Shown here one piece after another: positions 39,967 through 49,031 of a DNA stretch of 64,000 nucleotides. The notes under the pieces are model-generated. The model was not told the DNA's origin and made no database searches. It saw nothing but the letters and a program-made list of their open reading frames with translations. The first letter of the stretch is position 1, and every line of letters starts with the position of its first letter. The DNA is from Lentzea californiensis. GTDB lineage: Bacteria; Actinomycetota; Actinomycetes; Mycobacteriales; Pseudonocardiaceae. The position numbers and the translations under genes are program-made. Location of the stretch: assembly GCF_024648825.1 (NCBI RefSeq), contig NZ_JANBBE010000013.1:62001-126000 (forward strand), in the 5' to 3' direction.

Positions 39967-40648
39967 GCCGCTCATCGGCATCAGCACGTACTTGGAGCGC
40001 ACGCGCTTCGGGCTGTGGGACGTGGAGGCCGCGGTGCTCTACCGCGGTTACCTCGACTGCGTGGTCGAGGCCGGGGGCAACCCCGTCATGCTGCCGCCGG
40101 TCGGCACCTGGAACGCCGAGACCATCGGGTTCCTGGACGGTGTGGTGATCGCGGGCGGCGCCGACATCGACCCCGCCGCCTACGGTGCCGAGAGGCACGA
40201 GCGGACCGGCGAACCGAGCCGTGCCCGCGACGACGCCGAGTTCGCGCTCGTCGACGCCGCGCTGAAGCTCGACCTGCCGGTGCTCGGCGTGTGCCGGGGG
40301 ATGCAGGTCCTCAACGTGGCGCTGGGCGGCACGCTGCACCAGCACATCGAGGGCCACAACGAGGCTCCCGGCGTGTTCGGGCACACCGAGATCGAGGTCG
40401 TGCAGGACACGCACCTGTACACGATCATCGGCCCGGAGACGACCGTGCAGTGCCACCACCACCAGTCGCTGGACCGCGTGGCGGACGGGCTGCGCGTCAC
40501 CGCGAAGGCACCCGACGGGACCGTGGAAGCCGTGGAGCTGGAAGGCGCGCGGTTCGTCGTCGGCGTGCAGTCGCACCCGGAGCAGGACATCGAGGACCTG
40601 AGACTTTTCGAGGCACTAGTGGCAGCGGCAAGGAGCAAAGCGTCGTGA
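39953..40648 (+). CDS. Class I glutamine amidotransferase-type gamma-glutamyl hydrolase (PuuD-like)
   Basis: A 231-residue hydrolase with a rare TTG start inside the end of the ligase gene (14-bp overlap). The nucleophile elbow is V-C-R-G-M-Q-V-L-N; His and Glu of the triad are in VQSHPEQD. PuuD-type enzymes split gamma-glutamyl amides, releasing glutamate. Here it would remove the glutamyl group after oxidation of the amine. It overlaps the aldehyde dehydrogenase by GTGA. Confidence 0.9.
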   Translation: MSASKPLIGISTYLERTRFGLWDVEAAVLYRGYLDCVVEAGGNPVMLPPVGTWNAETIGFLDGVVIAGGADIDPAAYGAERHERTGEPSRARDDAEFALVDAALKLDLPVLGVCRGMQVLNVALGGTLHQHIEGHNEAPGVFGHTEIEVVQDTHLYTIIGPETTVQCHHHQSLDRVADGLRVTAKAPDGTVEAVELEGARFVVGVQSHPEQDIEDLRLFEALVAAARSKAS

Positions 40649-41997
40649 CCTTTGACGTCATCAACCCCGCCACCGAGAAGGTCGTGCGGTCCGTGCCGCA
40701 CACGACCCTCGGTGACACGGACGCGGCGATCGGCCGGGCGCAGAAGGCGTTCGAGAGCTGGCGGAACGTCGCCCCCGGCGATCGCGCGAGGCTGCTGCGG
40801 AAGTTCGCGGAGGTCGTCGACGCGCACGTCGAGGAGCTGGCACTGCTGGAGGTCGAGAACTCCGGCCACACCATCGGCAACGCGCGGTGGGAGGCCGGCA
40901 ACGTCCGCGACGTGCTGCAGTACTACTCGGCCGCGCCGGAACGGCTGTTCGGCAAGCAGATCCCGGTCGCGGGCGGGCTCGACGTCACGTTCCACGAACC
41001 GCTCGGCGTCGTCGGCGTGATCGTCCCCTGGAACTTCCCGATGCCCATCGCGGGCTGGGGGTTCGCCCCGGCACTGGCCGCGGGCAACACGGTCGTCCTG
41101 AAGCCCGCCGAGATCACGCCCCTGACCGCTATCCGCCTCGGCGAGCTCGCGCTGGAGGCGGGCATCCCCGAGGGCGTGTTCCAGGTGCTGCCGGGCAAGG
41201 GCGGCGTCGTCGGCAACCGCTTCGTCACGCACCCGCTGGTGCGCAAGGTCGTCTTCACCGGCTCGACCGAGGTCGGCAAGCAGATCATGGCCGGCTGCGC
41301 GAACCAGGTGAAGCGGGTGACGCTGGAGCTGGGCGGCAAGTCGGCGAACATCGTCTTCGCGGACTCCGACCTGGAGAAGGCGGCCGCCACGGCGCCGTAC
41401 GGGGTGTTCGACAACGCGGGGCAGGACTGCTGCGCCCGGTCGCGGATCCTCGTGCAGGCCAGCGTCTACGACAGGTTCATGGAACTGCTGGAACCCGCCG
41501 TCCAGGGCGTGAAGGTCGGCGAACCCGGCGACGAGGCGACCGAGATGGGGCCGCTCATCAGCGCGGCGCACCTGCGCAAGGTCGCGTCTTACGTCCCAGA
41601 CGACGCTCCCGTCGCGTTCCGCGGCACCGCGCCGGACGGGCCGGGGTTCTGGTTCCCGCCGACGGTGCTCACGCCCGCCTACGACCACCCCTCGGTCACC
41701 GAGGAGATCTTCGGACCGGTCGTCGTCGTGCTGCCGTTCCAGGACGAGACCGACGCGATCCGGATCGCGAACGACTCGGAGTACGGCCTGTCCGGGTCGA
41801 TCTGGACGAACGACGTCGGCCGTGCGATCCGCGTCTCGCGAGCCGTCGAGGCCGGAAACCTCTCGGTGAACTCGCATTCGTCCGTCCGCTACTCGACGCC
41901 GTTCGGTGGCGTGAAGCAGTCGGGCCTCGGCCGTGAGCTCGGCCCGGACGCGCTCGACTCCTTCACCGAAGTCAAGAACGTCTTCATCGCTACCTGA
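40645..41997 (+). CDS. Aldehyde dehydrogenase (gamma-glutamyl aldehyde type, inferred)
   Basis: A 450-residue NAD(P)-dependent aldehyde dehydrogenase with a GTG start. Cofactor loop FTGSTEVGKQIM, catalytic Glu in LELGGKSANIVF and the nucleophile Cys in NAGQDCCARSR are all visible, along with W-N-F-P-M-P near the start. In this operon it would oxidise the gamma-glutamyl aldehyde formed from the amine or alcohol. AGGAG is ten bases before the start, inside the previous gene. Confidence 0.93.
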   Translation: MTFDVINPATEKVVRSVPHTTLGDTDAAIGRAQKAFESWRNVAPGDRARLLRKFAEVVDAHVEELALLEVENSGHTIGNARWEAGNVRDVLQYYSAAPERLFGKQIPVAGGLDVTFHEPLGVVGVIVPWNFPMPIAGWGFAPALAAGNTVVLKPAEITPLTAIRLGELALEAGIPEGVFQVLPGKGGVVGNRFVTHPLVRKVVFTGSTEVGKQIMAGCANQVKRVTLELGGKSANIVFADSDLEKAAATAPYGVFDNAGQDCCARSRILVQASVYDRFMELLEPAVQGVKVGEPGDEATEMGPLISAAHLRKVASYVPDDAPVAFRGTAPDGPGFWFPPTVLTPAYDHPSVTEEIFGPVVVVLPFQDETDAIRIANDSEYGLSGSIWTNDVGRAIRVSRAVEAGNLSVNSHSSVRYSTPFGGVKQSGLGRELGPDALDSFTEVKNVFIAT

Positions 41998-42038
41998 TTC
42001 CGGGCAACTGTTTCCGGCGAACCTGAGGAGAACAAGAG

Positions 42039-42806
42039 ATGGTGCAGCGACTCGAGGGCCGCGTGGCCGTCGTGACGGGTGGCGGCAGCGGGATCGGACT
42101 CGCGACCGTGCGCAGGTTCGCGAGCGAGGGCGCGAAGGTCGTCGTCGCCGATCTCGAGCCGGCCACCGGCAAGGCGGCCGCGGACGAGATGGGCGGACTG
42201 TTCGTCCAGGTCGACGTGACCGAAGAGGAACAGGTCAAAGCGCTGTTCCAGACCACTGTGGACACCTACGGCAAGCTGGACGTCGCGTTCAACAACGCCG
42301 GTATCTCGCCGCCCGACGACGACTCGATCCTCACCACGGGCATCGAGGCGTGGGAGCGCGTCCAGAAGGTGAACCTCACGTCGGTTTATTTGTGTTGCAA
42401 GTACGCCATCCCGCACATGCAGGCGAACGGCAAGGGCTCGATCATCAACACCGCGTCGTTCGTCGCGACGATGGGCGCGGCGACGTCGCAGATCTCCTAT
42501 ACGGCGTCGAAGGGCGGCGTGCTGGCGATGTCGCGTGAGCTCGGCGTGCAGTTCGCGCGCGAGGGCATCCGCGTCAACGCCTTGTCGCCCGGCCCGGTCA
42601 ACACCCCGCTGTTGCAGGAACTGTTCGCGAAGGACCCGGAACGGGCGGCACGGCGTCTCGTGCACGTACCGCTCGGTCGGTTCGCCGAACCCGAGGAAAT
42701 CGCCGCGGCCGTCGCGTTTCTGGCGTCCGACGACTCGTCGTTCATGACGGCGTCGAACTTCCTCGTGGACGGCGGCATCGCCGGCGCGTACGTGACACCG
42801 CTCTAG
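42039..42806 (+). CDS. SDR family oxidoreductase (3-oxoacyl-ACP reductase-like)
   Basis: A 255-residue classical SDR with TGGGSGIG (cofactor), NNAG, the catalytic S in NTASF, and YTASK. The C-terminal P-G-P-V-N-T-P loop and V-D-G-G end are also standard. A GAGGAG-type site lies upstream. As the fourth gene of the operon it is a good candidate for the alcohol dehydrogenase that converts gamma-glutamylethanolamide to the aldehyde, which is inference. Other substrates are possible. Confidence 0.9.
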   Translation: MVQRLEGRVAVVTGGGSGIGLATVRRFASEGAKVVVADLEPATGKAAADEMGGLFVQVDVTEEEQVKALFQTTVDTYGKLDVAFNNAGISPPDDDSILTTGIEAWERVQKVNLTSVYLCCKYAIPHMQANGKGSIINTASFVATMGAATSQISYTASKGGVLAMSRELGVQFAREGIRVNALSPGPVNTPLLQELFAKDPERAARRLVHVPLGRFAEPEEIAAAVAFLASDDSSFMTASNFLVDGGIAGAYVTPL

Positions 42807-42808
42807 CC

Positions 42809-43507
42809 GTGGTGGAACACGCGCAGGAGGCGTTGTTCCGCCCGGTGCGGGCGGGCAACGCCTTCGAGGAGACCGTCGAACGGCTCATGCAGTCCATCCG
42901 GCTCGGCGTCGTCGCGCCGGGTGAGCGGCTGCCGTCCGAACGGGAACTGGCCACCCGGCTCGGCGTGAGCCGGGTGACCGTGCGCGAGGCCATCAGGTCG
43001 TTGCAGGAGAACCACTACGTCGAGTCCCGGAGGGGCCGGTACGGCGGCACGTTCGTCAACGAGGTGCTGCCGAAGTCCGCGCCCGCCAAGGACTTCGGCG
43101 ACGTCCACGACGTGCTGACGCTGCGCAGGGTGCTGGAGACCGGCGCCGCCGAGACCGCGGCGGGACGGTCGCTGGGCCCCGCCGAACGACGAGGACTGCG
43201 CGCCCGGCTGGAGGAGGCCTCCACTTCAACGCTCGCGGAATATCGGCGCAAGGACTCGCGGCTGCACCTGGCGATCGCCGAGGCCACCGGGTCCGCCGCG
43301 CTGACCGCCGCCGTCGCCGAGTCGCGGATGCGCGCCAACGAGCTGCTGGACCACATCCCGCTGCTCGAACCGAACCTCGCGCACTCCAACGCCCAGCACG
43401 AGCGCATCATCGCCTCCATTTTGGACGGAGACCCGGTGGCGGCACGGCAGGCGATGGCCGAGCACCTCGACGGCACCGCGTCGTTGTTGCGAGGCTTTCT
43501 GGTCTGA
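42809..43507 (+). CDS. FadR-type GntR family regulator
   Basis: A 232-residue regulator with a GTG start 2 bp after the SDR gene. The winged HTH reads L-G-V-V-A-P-G-E-R-L-P-S-E-R-E-L, then L-G-V-S-R-V-T-V-R-E-A-I-R-S-L-Q. The C-terminal all-helical FCD domain has the Asp/His metal set (L-R-R-V-L-E-T, H-L-A-I-A-E-A, HERIIASILDGD). It ends the amine-catabolism operon and likely controls it. A GGGTG/CACCC repeat in the divergent promoter (38549-38566) is a weak operator candidate. Confidence 0.9.
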   Translation: MVEHAQEALFRPVRAGNAFEETVERLMQSIRLGVVAPGERLPSERELATRLGVSRVTVREAIRSLQENHYVESRRGRYGGTFVNEVLPKSAPAKDFGDVHDVLTLRRVLETGAAETAAGRSLGPAERRGLRARLEEASTSTLAEYRRKDSRLHLAIAEATGSAALTAAVAESRMRANELLDHIPLLEPNLAHSNAQHERIIASILDGDPVAARQAMAEHLDGTASLLRGFLV

Positions 43508-43564
43508 GGTGTCAGACCGTGCTCCGCACCGGTGGGAATGGTCACGGTTGGGAAAGCGAGCCGA

Positions 43565-43578
43565 TGTAAACGTTTGCA
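43565..43578. promoter_or_regulatory. LacI/cre-type operator
   Basis: TGTAAACGTTTGCA, a near-perfect palindrome that fits the LacI/GalR/CcpA-type form TGnAAACGTTTnCA. A TAGAAT -10-like hexamer (43582-43587) follows 3 bp later, so a bound repressor would block the promoter of the acyl-CoA ligase. No LacI-type gene is in the window. The rest of 43508-43690 shows nothing else. Confidence 0.5.
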
Positions 43579-43690
43579 GGGTAGAATGTCGTGTTGTCAT
43601 GCACATTCCGCATGGAACAACCCTTGGCGAGAGCCTTGCGGACAGTTACCGTCCGAATACCTCGGGGACTTGCAGCGCGAGGAGCTGTTG

Positions 43691-45334
43691 ATGCCAGGGT
43701 TGCGCAAGGTGTTTCGCGACGCCATGGGCCGGGTGCACTCACTCCGTGTCTTGTCCGCCGCGGGCATGGTGAGCCTCACGAACTTCAAGATGTCCATGCA
43801 GGCGTTGCAAGAGGTCAAGGTCTGGGGCCCGAACGTCACGGCGCTGCGCCGGTCCGTCCGGCTGAACCCGGACGGCATCGCCGTCGTCGACGAACGGGGA
43901 TCCGTCACCTACCGGCAGCTCGACCGGCGCTCGAACGCGATCGCGCAGGGCCTGCGCGCGCTGGGCATCCAGCACACCCACATCGTCGCGCTGATGTGCC
44001 GCAACCACCGCGGCATGGTCGAGTCGCTGCTGGCGTGCGCGAAACTCGGCGTCCGCGTGCTGCTGGTGAACACCGGGTTCGCCGCCCCGGTCGTCCTGGA
44101 CCTCCTGCAACGTGAACGCGCGTCGCTGGTCATCCACGACGAGGAGTTCACCCCGCTGTTCCACCAGCTGCCGCCGTCGATCCCGCGGTGGCTGTCGTGG
44201 TCGCGCGACGGACTGGACCGCCGCACGCCGACACTGGACCAGCTCGTGGCCAAGGCGCCGCGTGGAGAGCTCGAACCGCCGCGCGAACCGGGTGTCGTGA
44301 TCCAGCTGACGTCCGGCACGACCGGGACGCCCAAGGGCACGGCCCGCGAGATCAAGTCGGTGCTCACCGCGTCGGACTTCCTCGACCGCATCCCGATGCG
44401 CTCGGGCGAGTCGACGTTCATCGCCGCGCCGATCTTCCACTCCGTCGGCTACTCGCACCTGACGCTCGCGATGTCATTGGGGTCGCGCGCCGTGCTGCAC
44501 CGCCGTTTCGACCCGCGCAAGACGCTGTGGTCGGTGCAGGGCCAGCGCTGCACGACGCTCGTACTGGTGCCGACCATGCTGCAGCGGATCATGGAGCTCG
44601 ACCGGCACGTGATCGACTCGTACGACCTCTCGCACCTCGACGTCGTGTTCTCCTCCGGCGCGCCGATCACGCCGGACCTCGTCGAACGCACCCAGGCCGT
44701 GCTGGGCCCGGTGCTCTACAACCTCTACGGCTCAACGGAAGTCGCGGTCGCCACGATCGCCACCCCCGAGGACCTCGCGGCCGCGCCGTCCAGCGTCGGC
44801 CTGCCGCCGCACAACTGCGTCGTGCGCATCTACGACGCCGAGGGCAACCGCATCACGCGGTCGTTCGTGACGGGCAAGATCTACGTGCGCGGCTCGCTGA
44901 CCGTCGACCTCTACACGGACGGCACGCAGAAGGAGTCCATCGACGGGCTCGTCGCGACCGGCGACCTGGGGCACTTCGACCCCGGCGGCCGGCTGTACTT
45001 CGACGGCCGCGAGGACGACATGATCGTCTCCGGCGGCGAGAACGTGTACCCGGTCGAGGTCGAGAACCTGCTCATGACGCACTACCGGGTGCGGGACGCG
45101 GCGGTGCTCGGCGTCCCGGATCCCGAGTACGGGCAGCGGCTGCGCGCGTTCGTGGTGCCGGTCGCCGGGACGCGGATCGACGTGCGGGAGCTGCGCGAGT
45201 TCGTGCGCACCCGGCTGGCGCGGCACAAGGTGCCGCGCGAGGTCGTCGTGGTGCCGCAGTTGCCGCGCAACGCGACCGGGAAGGTGCTGCGGCGCCAGTT
45301 GCTGGCGATCAGGCTCGGGCCGCAGCCCCACTAG
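43691..45334 (+). CDS. AMP-dependent acyl-CoA synthetase/ligase
   Basis: A 547-residue adenylate-forming enzyme. The P-loop-like motif is QLTSGTTGTPKGT, followed by N-L-Y-G-S-T-E-V, VATGDLGHFD and the C-terminal hinge G-R-E-D-D-M-I-V-S-G-G-E-N-V-Y-P, with the catalytic Lys in NATGKVLRRQL. It most resembles fatty acyl-CoA ligases of the FadD12/FadD2 kind with an N-terminal extension of about 60 residues. The ATG at 43691 has AGGAG just upstream. It is monocistronic, with a 16-bp perfect hairpin after it. Confidence 0.9.
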   Translation: MPGLRKVFRDAMGRVHSLRVLSAAGMVSLTNFKMSMQALQEVKVWGPNVTALRRSVRLNPDGIAVVDERGSVTYRQLDRRSNAIAQGLRALGIQHTHIVALMCRNHRGMVESLLACAKLGVRVLLVNTGFAAPVVLDLLQRERASLVIHDEEFTPLFHQLPPSIPRWLSWSRDGLDRRTPTLDQLVAKAPRGELEPPREPGVVIQLTSGTTGTPKGTAREIKSVLTASDFLDRIPMRSGESTFIAAPIFHSVGYSHLTLAMSLGSRAVLHRRFDPRKTLWSVQGQRCTTLVLVPTMLQRIMELDRHVIDSYDLSHLDVVFSSGAPITPDLVERTQAVLGPVLYNLYGSTEVAVATIATPEDLAAAPSSVGLPPHNCVVRIYDAEGNRITRSFVTGKIYVRGSLTVDLYTDGTQKESIDGLVATGDLGHFDPGGRLYFDGREDDMIVSGGENVYPVEVENLLMTHYRVRDAAVLGVPDPEYGQRLRAFVVPVAGTRIDVRELREFVRTRLARHKVPREVVVVPQLPRNATGKVLRRQLLAIRLGPQPH

Positions 45335-45409
45335 AACGTTGGGCGGAACGCACGCCACCGCAGAACGAGGGGGACTAATCCCGCGTTGGCGCGCGTTCCT
45401 GGTTTTGGG

Positions 45410-45460
45410 GAGCGCACGCCCAGCGCCGTCGGGGATTCGGTGTTCGCTGGGCGTGCGCTC
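45410..45460. terminator. Perfect 16-bp hairpin between convergent genes
   Basis: Arms 45410-45425 and 45445-45460 are perfectly complementary, with a 19-nt loop. It lies 75 bp after the ligase stop and 7 bp from the end of the convergent gene; it can terminate both. Confidence 0.75.
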
Positions 45461-45466
45461 GGTCGG

Positions 45467-46003
45467 TCACCGCTCGAAGCGGTCGCCGGGACGGCCCTCA
45501 CCGAAGGGGCCGCGCTGCTCGAAGCGGTCGCCACCGCGCTCGTTGCCGCGGTCGGGACCTCGCTCGCCGCGCTCGTACATCCGCACGTGGCCCGGGCCGC
45601 CGCGGTGGTCGAAGCGGTTCGCGGCGACCGCTCCCACGATGCCGCCGCCGAGGACGAGGCCCAGCAGGCCCACGGCGACCAGCTGCGTGGCGCGGTGCCG
45701 CACGAAACGCCGTCCCCGGCCAGGGCCCGCCGGCACCGCGACCGCAGGGGGCGCCACCGGAGGGGGCGGAGGTGGTGTCGGTGCTTCCGCTGCCGGCGCG
45801 GGTGCTTCCGCTGCCGGCGCGGGTGCTTCCGCCGCCGGCGCGGCGGGCTGCCGGCCCGGCAGCTCAGCGGTCTGGTGCTGACCAGGCGTGGCCGGTGCTT
45901 CGGCCGGCAGCGGGGTCGTTGCCTGGTCCGGGGCAGGCGGGGTGGCCTGCGGCTCGTTCTTGGACGGCTCCCTCGGTGGAGGCGTCTGTCCCTGCTCGCT
46001 CAT
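45467..46003 (-). CDS. Proline/alanine-rich single-pass membrane protein
   Basis: A 178-residue protein of unknown function. Residues 1-95 are Pro/Ala/Glu-rich and hydrophilic, containing three 7-residue tandem units (AEAPAPA type). One membrane helix follows (A-T-Q-L-V-A-V-G-L-L-G-L-V-L-G-G, about 108-130) with an R-R-F-V-R-H-R basic flank. The C-terminal tail is rich in Arg, Gly and Glu. The Pro-rich part is probably cytoplasmic by the positive-inside rule. Its ATG overlaps the upstream gene's TGA (ATGA). Confidence 0.72.
   Translation of the reverse strand: MSEQGQTPPPREPSKNEPQATPPAPDQATTPLPAEAPATPGQHQTAELPGRQPAAPAAEAPAPAAEAPAPAAEAPTPPPPPPVAPPAVAVPAGPGRGRRFVRHRATQLVAVGLLGLVLGGGIVGAVAANRFDHRGGPGHVRMYERGERGPDRGNERGGDRFEQRGPFGEGRPGDRFER
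45780..45842 (-). repeat. Three 21-bp tandem repeats inside the Pro/Ala-rich gene
   Basis: The unit GGTGCTTCCGCTGCCGGCGC plus G is present three times (45780-45800, 45801-45821, 45822-45842), the third with one change. Each encodes seven residues, so copy number can vary without a frameshift. Confidence 0.85.
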
Positions 46004-46314
46004 GTCCTCAACGATGCGCCGTTCGACTGAGCTGGGGCTGACAGCCACCTGTTCGTTTCCTGAAGTCCTCCGGAGTCGCGCCGTGAGTTCACTACGGGCC
46101 TGGAACCAGCGAAAACGTGCCGCTGGTCGGCGTAGGTCGCGCCGAAGAGCTCGTCGTCCAGGACACCGGTCCACAGGAAGTGCAGCGTCGTGCGCGTGCC
46201 GTTGCGGGCGTCGCGGCGTGCGTAGTGATCGCGCAGATCGGCGTAGAGCAGGCGCAGTTCGTCCCGGTTGGACTCGGTGAGGCGGACCGGGCATTCGACG
46301 ACCAGGTCGGACAT
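46000..46314 (-). CDS. Hypothetical protein coupled to the membrane protein gene
   Basis: A 104-residue protein starting MSDLVVECPVRLTESNRDEL at an ATG with GGAG upstream. It is charged, with R-D-H-Y-A-R-R-D-A-R and no membrane helix. I recognise no family. Its TGA lies inside the ATG of the next gene (ATGA at 46000-46003), strong evidence that both are translated together. The last 25 residues have a less natural composition, so the end might be altered. Confidence 0.55.
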   Translation of the reverse strand: MSDLVVECPVRLTESNRDELRLLYADLRDHYARRDARNGTRTTLHFLWTGVLDDELFGATYADQRHVFAGSRPVVNSRRDSGGLQETNRWLSAPAQSNGASLRT

Positions 46315-46454
46315 GATCGATGCTCCATTCGGCGGGCCGGGAGTCAACAGCGTGCTCGCCCCTGGCGCTCGGCCGCATCCGAAAAACCACTCAGAAGCGC
46401 GTACGTAGGTATGGCGGACAGAATCCACTTGCGCGCACCGGCTTCAATCGAGGC

Positions 46455-46946
46455 ATGGAACTCGTACCACTCCGCAAGGAGTTCGCGCAGGCCATGCTCG
46501 ACGGCGGCCCGAACAACGACGAGGTCAACCGGTTCACCGGTACTCACGCGACGTTCACGCTGGAGGATTGCGAGGCGTACATCGAGCGGACGCTGAACGA
46601 CCCGGACCGCTACACCCGCGCGATCACCGAGGACGGGAAGTATCTCGGCGAGGTCGTTCTCACCATCAATCCGCACAACCGGTCAGCGGGTATGCGGATC
46701 GTCCTGTGGGACGGCTTCGGCAAGGGGTACGGCTCCCTCGCGATCAAGCACGTCCTCGACCACGCCTTTCACGAGCGAGGGCTGCACCGGGTCGATCTGG
46801 AGGTGTACGACTTCAACGACCGGGCCATCCACGTCTACAAGAAGCTCGGCTTCCGCGAGGAGGGCCGGTTGAGGGACGCCCTGCTCTGGGACGGCGTCTT
46901 CCACGACGCGATCGTCATGTCCGTCTTGAGCACCGATAACATCTGA
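46455..46946 (+). CDS. GNAT family N-acetyltransferase
   Basis: A 163-residue acetyltransferase of the RimJ/RimL kind. The acetyl-CoA loop is G-F-G-K-G-Y-G-S-L-A; V-L-D-H-A-F-H-E-R-G-L-H-R-V-D-L-E and N-D-R-A-I-H-V-Y-K-K-L-G-F-R-E-E-G are the usual C-terminal motifs. The substrate (ribosomal protein, aminoglycoside or small amine) is not decidable. It lies 36 bp before thrS on the same strand but is probably independent of it in function. Confidence 0.9.
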   Translation: MELVPLRKEFAQAMLDGGPNNDEVNRFTGTHATFTLEDCEAYIERTLNDPDRYTRAITEDGKYLGEVVLTINPHNRSAGMRIVLWDGFGKGYGSLAIKHVLDHAFHERGLHRVDLEVYDFNDRAIHVYKKLGFREEGRLRDALLWDGVFHDAIVMSVLSTDNI

Positions 46947-46982
46947 TCCGAACACCCCACCACATCGAACGTAGGAGTCACC

Positions 46983-49031
46983 GTGTCCGAGTCGCGCCCA
47001 GCAGTCGCCCAGAACCCGCCGCGCGTGGTGGTTCCGGCTGGGACGACGGCGGGCACGGCCGTGCGTGAGGCGGGCCTGCCGGGCAAGGGTTCCGACGCGA
47101 TCGTCGTCGTGAAGGACGCCGAGGGCCACCTGCGCGACCTGTCGTGGACCCCGCAGGTCGGCGTCGAGGTCGAGGCCGTCGCCGCGGACACCGAGGACGG
47201 CCGCAGCGTCGTCCGCCACTCCGCCGCGCACGTGCTGGCACAGGCCGTGCAGCAGCAGTTCCCCGAGGCCAAGCTCGGCATCGGCCCGCCCGTCAAGGAC
47301 GGCTTCTACTACGACTTCCAGGTCGACAAGCCCTTCACGCCCGAGGACCTGCAGGCGCTCGAGAAGCGCATGAAGCAGATCATCAAGTCCTCGCAGCGGT
47401 TCTCGCGCCGCGTCGTCGAGTCGATCGACTCCGCGAAGGCCGAGCTGGCGGCCGAGCCGTTCAAGCTGGAGCTCGTCGACATCAAGAGCGACGTCGACAC
47501 CAGCGAGGTCATGGAGGTCGGCGGCGGCGAGCTGACGATCTACGACAACCTCGACCCGCGTTCCGGTGAGCAGGTCTGGGGCGACCTGTGCCGCGGCCCG
47601 CACGTGCCGACCACCAAGCACATCCCGGCGTTCAAGCTGACCCGCGTGGCCGCCGCGTACTGGCGCGGCAACGAGAACAACCCGCAGCTGCAGCGCATCT
47701 ACGGCACCGCGTGGGAGTCGCAGGAGGCCCAGGAGGAGTACCTGGAGCGCCTGGCCGAGGCCGAGCGCCGCGACCACCGCAAGCTCGGTGTCGAGCTCGA
47801 CCTGTTCTCGTTCCCGGACGAGATCGGCTCCGGCCTCGCGGTGTTCCACCCCAAGGGCGGCATCATCCGCAAGGCGATGGAGGACTACTCCCGCCAGCGC
47901 CACACCGAGGCGGGCTACGAGTTCGTCTACTCGCCGCACATCACCAAGGGCAAGCTGTTCGAGGTCTCCGGTCACCTGGACTGGTACAAGGACGGCATGT
48001 ACCCGGCGATGCACCTCGACGCCGAGTTCAACGAGGACGGCACGGTCCGCAAGCCCGGCCAGGACTACTACCTCAAGCCGATGAACTGCCCGTTCCACGA
48101 CCTGATCTTCAAGTCGCGCGGCCGTTCCTACCGCGAGCTGCCGCTGCGCATGTTCGAGTTCGGCTCGGTCTACCGCTACGAGAAGTCCGGCGTGGTGCAC
48201 GGCCTGACCCGCGTGCGCGGCATGACGCAGGACGACGCGCACATCTTCTGCGCGCGCGACCAGGTCCGCGACGAGCTGAAGTCGCTGCTGACGTTCGTGC
48301 TCGACCTGCTGCGCGACTACGGCCTCGACGACTTCTACCTGGAGCTCTCCACCAAGAACCCGGAGAAGTTCGTCGGCCCGGACGACATCTGGGAGGAGGC
48401 GACCGCGACGCTCGCCTCGGTCGCCGAGGAGTCCGGTCTCGAGCTCGTGCCCGACCCCGGTGGCGCCGCGTTCTACGGCCCGAAGATCTCCGTGCAGGCA
48501 CGGGACGCGCTCGGCCGCACCTGGCAGATGTCGACCATCCAGCTCGACTTCATGCTGCCCGAGAAGTTCGAACTGGAGTACACCGGCCAGGACGGCTCCC
48601 GCCAGCGCCCGGTCATGATCCACCGCGCGTTGTTCGGCACGGTCGAGCGGTTCTTCGGTGTGCTGACCGAGCACTACGCGGGCGCGTTCCCGGCGTGGCT
48701 CGCGCCGGTGCAGGTGATGGGCATCCCGGTGACGTCCGAGAACGCCGACCACCTGTTCGCGGTGCGCGACGTGCTGCGCAGGGCCGGTATCCGGGTCGAC
48801 GTGGACGCCTCGGACGACCGCATGCAGAAGAAGATCCGCAACCACACCATGCAGAAGGTGCCGTTCATGCTCCTGGCCGGTGCCAAGGACGTGGAGGCGA
48901 ACGCGGTGTCGTTCCGGTTCCGCGACGGCACCCAGATCAACGGCGTGCCGGTGGAGCGGGCGGTCGAGCAGATCGTCGAGTGGGTCGGCCGTCGCGAGAA
49001 CGCCTCGCCCACGGCGGAACTGCTCTCGTGA
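46983..49031 (+). CDS. thrS: Threonyl-tRNA synthetase
   Basis: A 682-residue class II synthetase with a GTG start. N-terminal TGS domain (about 20-75), the second additional domain with [20 protein letters not shown] (editing site His residues), then the catalytic core with M-N-C-P-F-H (zinc Cys), [12 protein letters not shown], and motif 3 [11 protein letters not shown]. The anticodon-binding domain ends the protein. It heads the conserved actinobacterial block thrS-HIT-pgsA-acyltransferase-pimA-NUDIX. The 36-bp leader is too short for a T-box. Confidence 0.97.
   Translation: MSESRPAVAQNPPRVVVPAGTTAGTAVREAGLPGKGSDAIVVVKDAEGHLRDLSWTPQVGVEVEAVAADTEDGRSVVRHSAAHVLAQAVQQQFPEAKLGIGPPVKDGFYYDFQVDKPFTPEDLQALEKRMKQIIKSSQRFSRRVVESIDSAKAELAAEPFKLELVDIKSDVDTSEVMEVGGGELTIYDNLDPRSGEQVWGDLCRGPHVPTTKHIPAFKLTRVAAAYWRGNENNPQLQRIYGTAWESQEAQEEYLERLAEAERRDHRKLGVELDLFSFPDEIGSGLAVFHPKGGIIRKAMEDYSRQRHTEAGYEFVYSPHITKGKLFEVSGHLDWYKDGMYPAMHLDAEFNEDGTVRKPGQDYYLKPMNCPFHDLIFKSRGRSYRELPLRMFEFGSVYRYEKSGVVHGLTRVRGMTQDDAHIFCARDQVRDELKSLLTFVLDLLRDYGLDDFYLELSTKNPEKFVGPDDIWEEATATLASVAEESGLELVPDPGGAAFYGPKISVQARDALGRTWQMSTIQLDFMLPEKFELEYTGQDGSRQRPVMIHRALFGTVERFFGVLTEHYAGAFPAWLAPVQVMGIPVTSENADHLFAVRDVLRRAGIRVDVDASDDRMQKKIRNHTMQKVPFMLLAGAKDVEANAVSFRFRDGTQINGVPVERAVEQIVEWVGRRENASPTAELLS

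Noticed and set aside
42039-42806. Fatty acid biosynthesis FabG assignment for the SDR
   Set aside because: Sequence is FabG-like, but the operon context (GlnA-like, PuuD-like, ALDH) points to catabolism.
46947-46982. T-box or other riboswitch before thrS
   Set aside because: Only 36 bp separate the GNAT gene from thrS, too short for a T-box.
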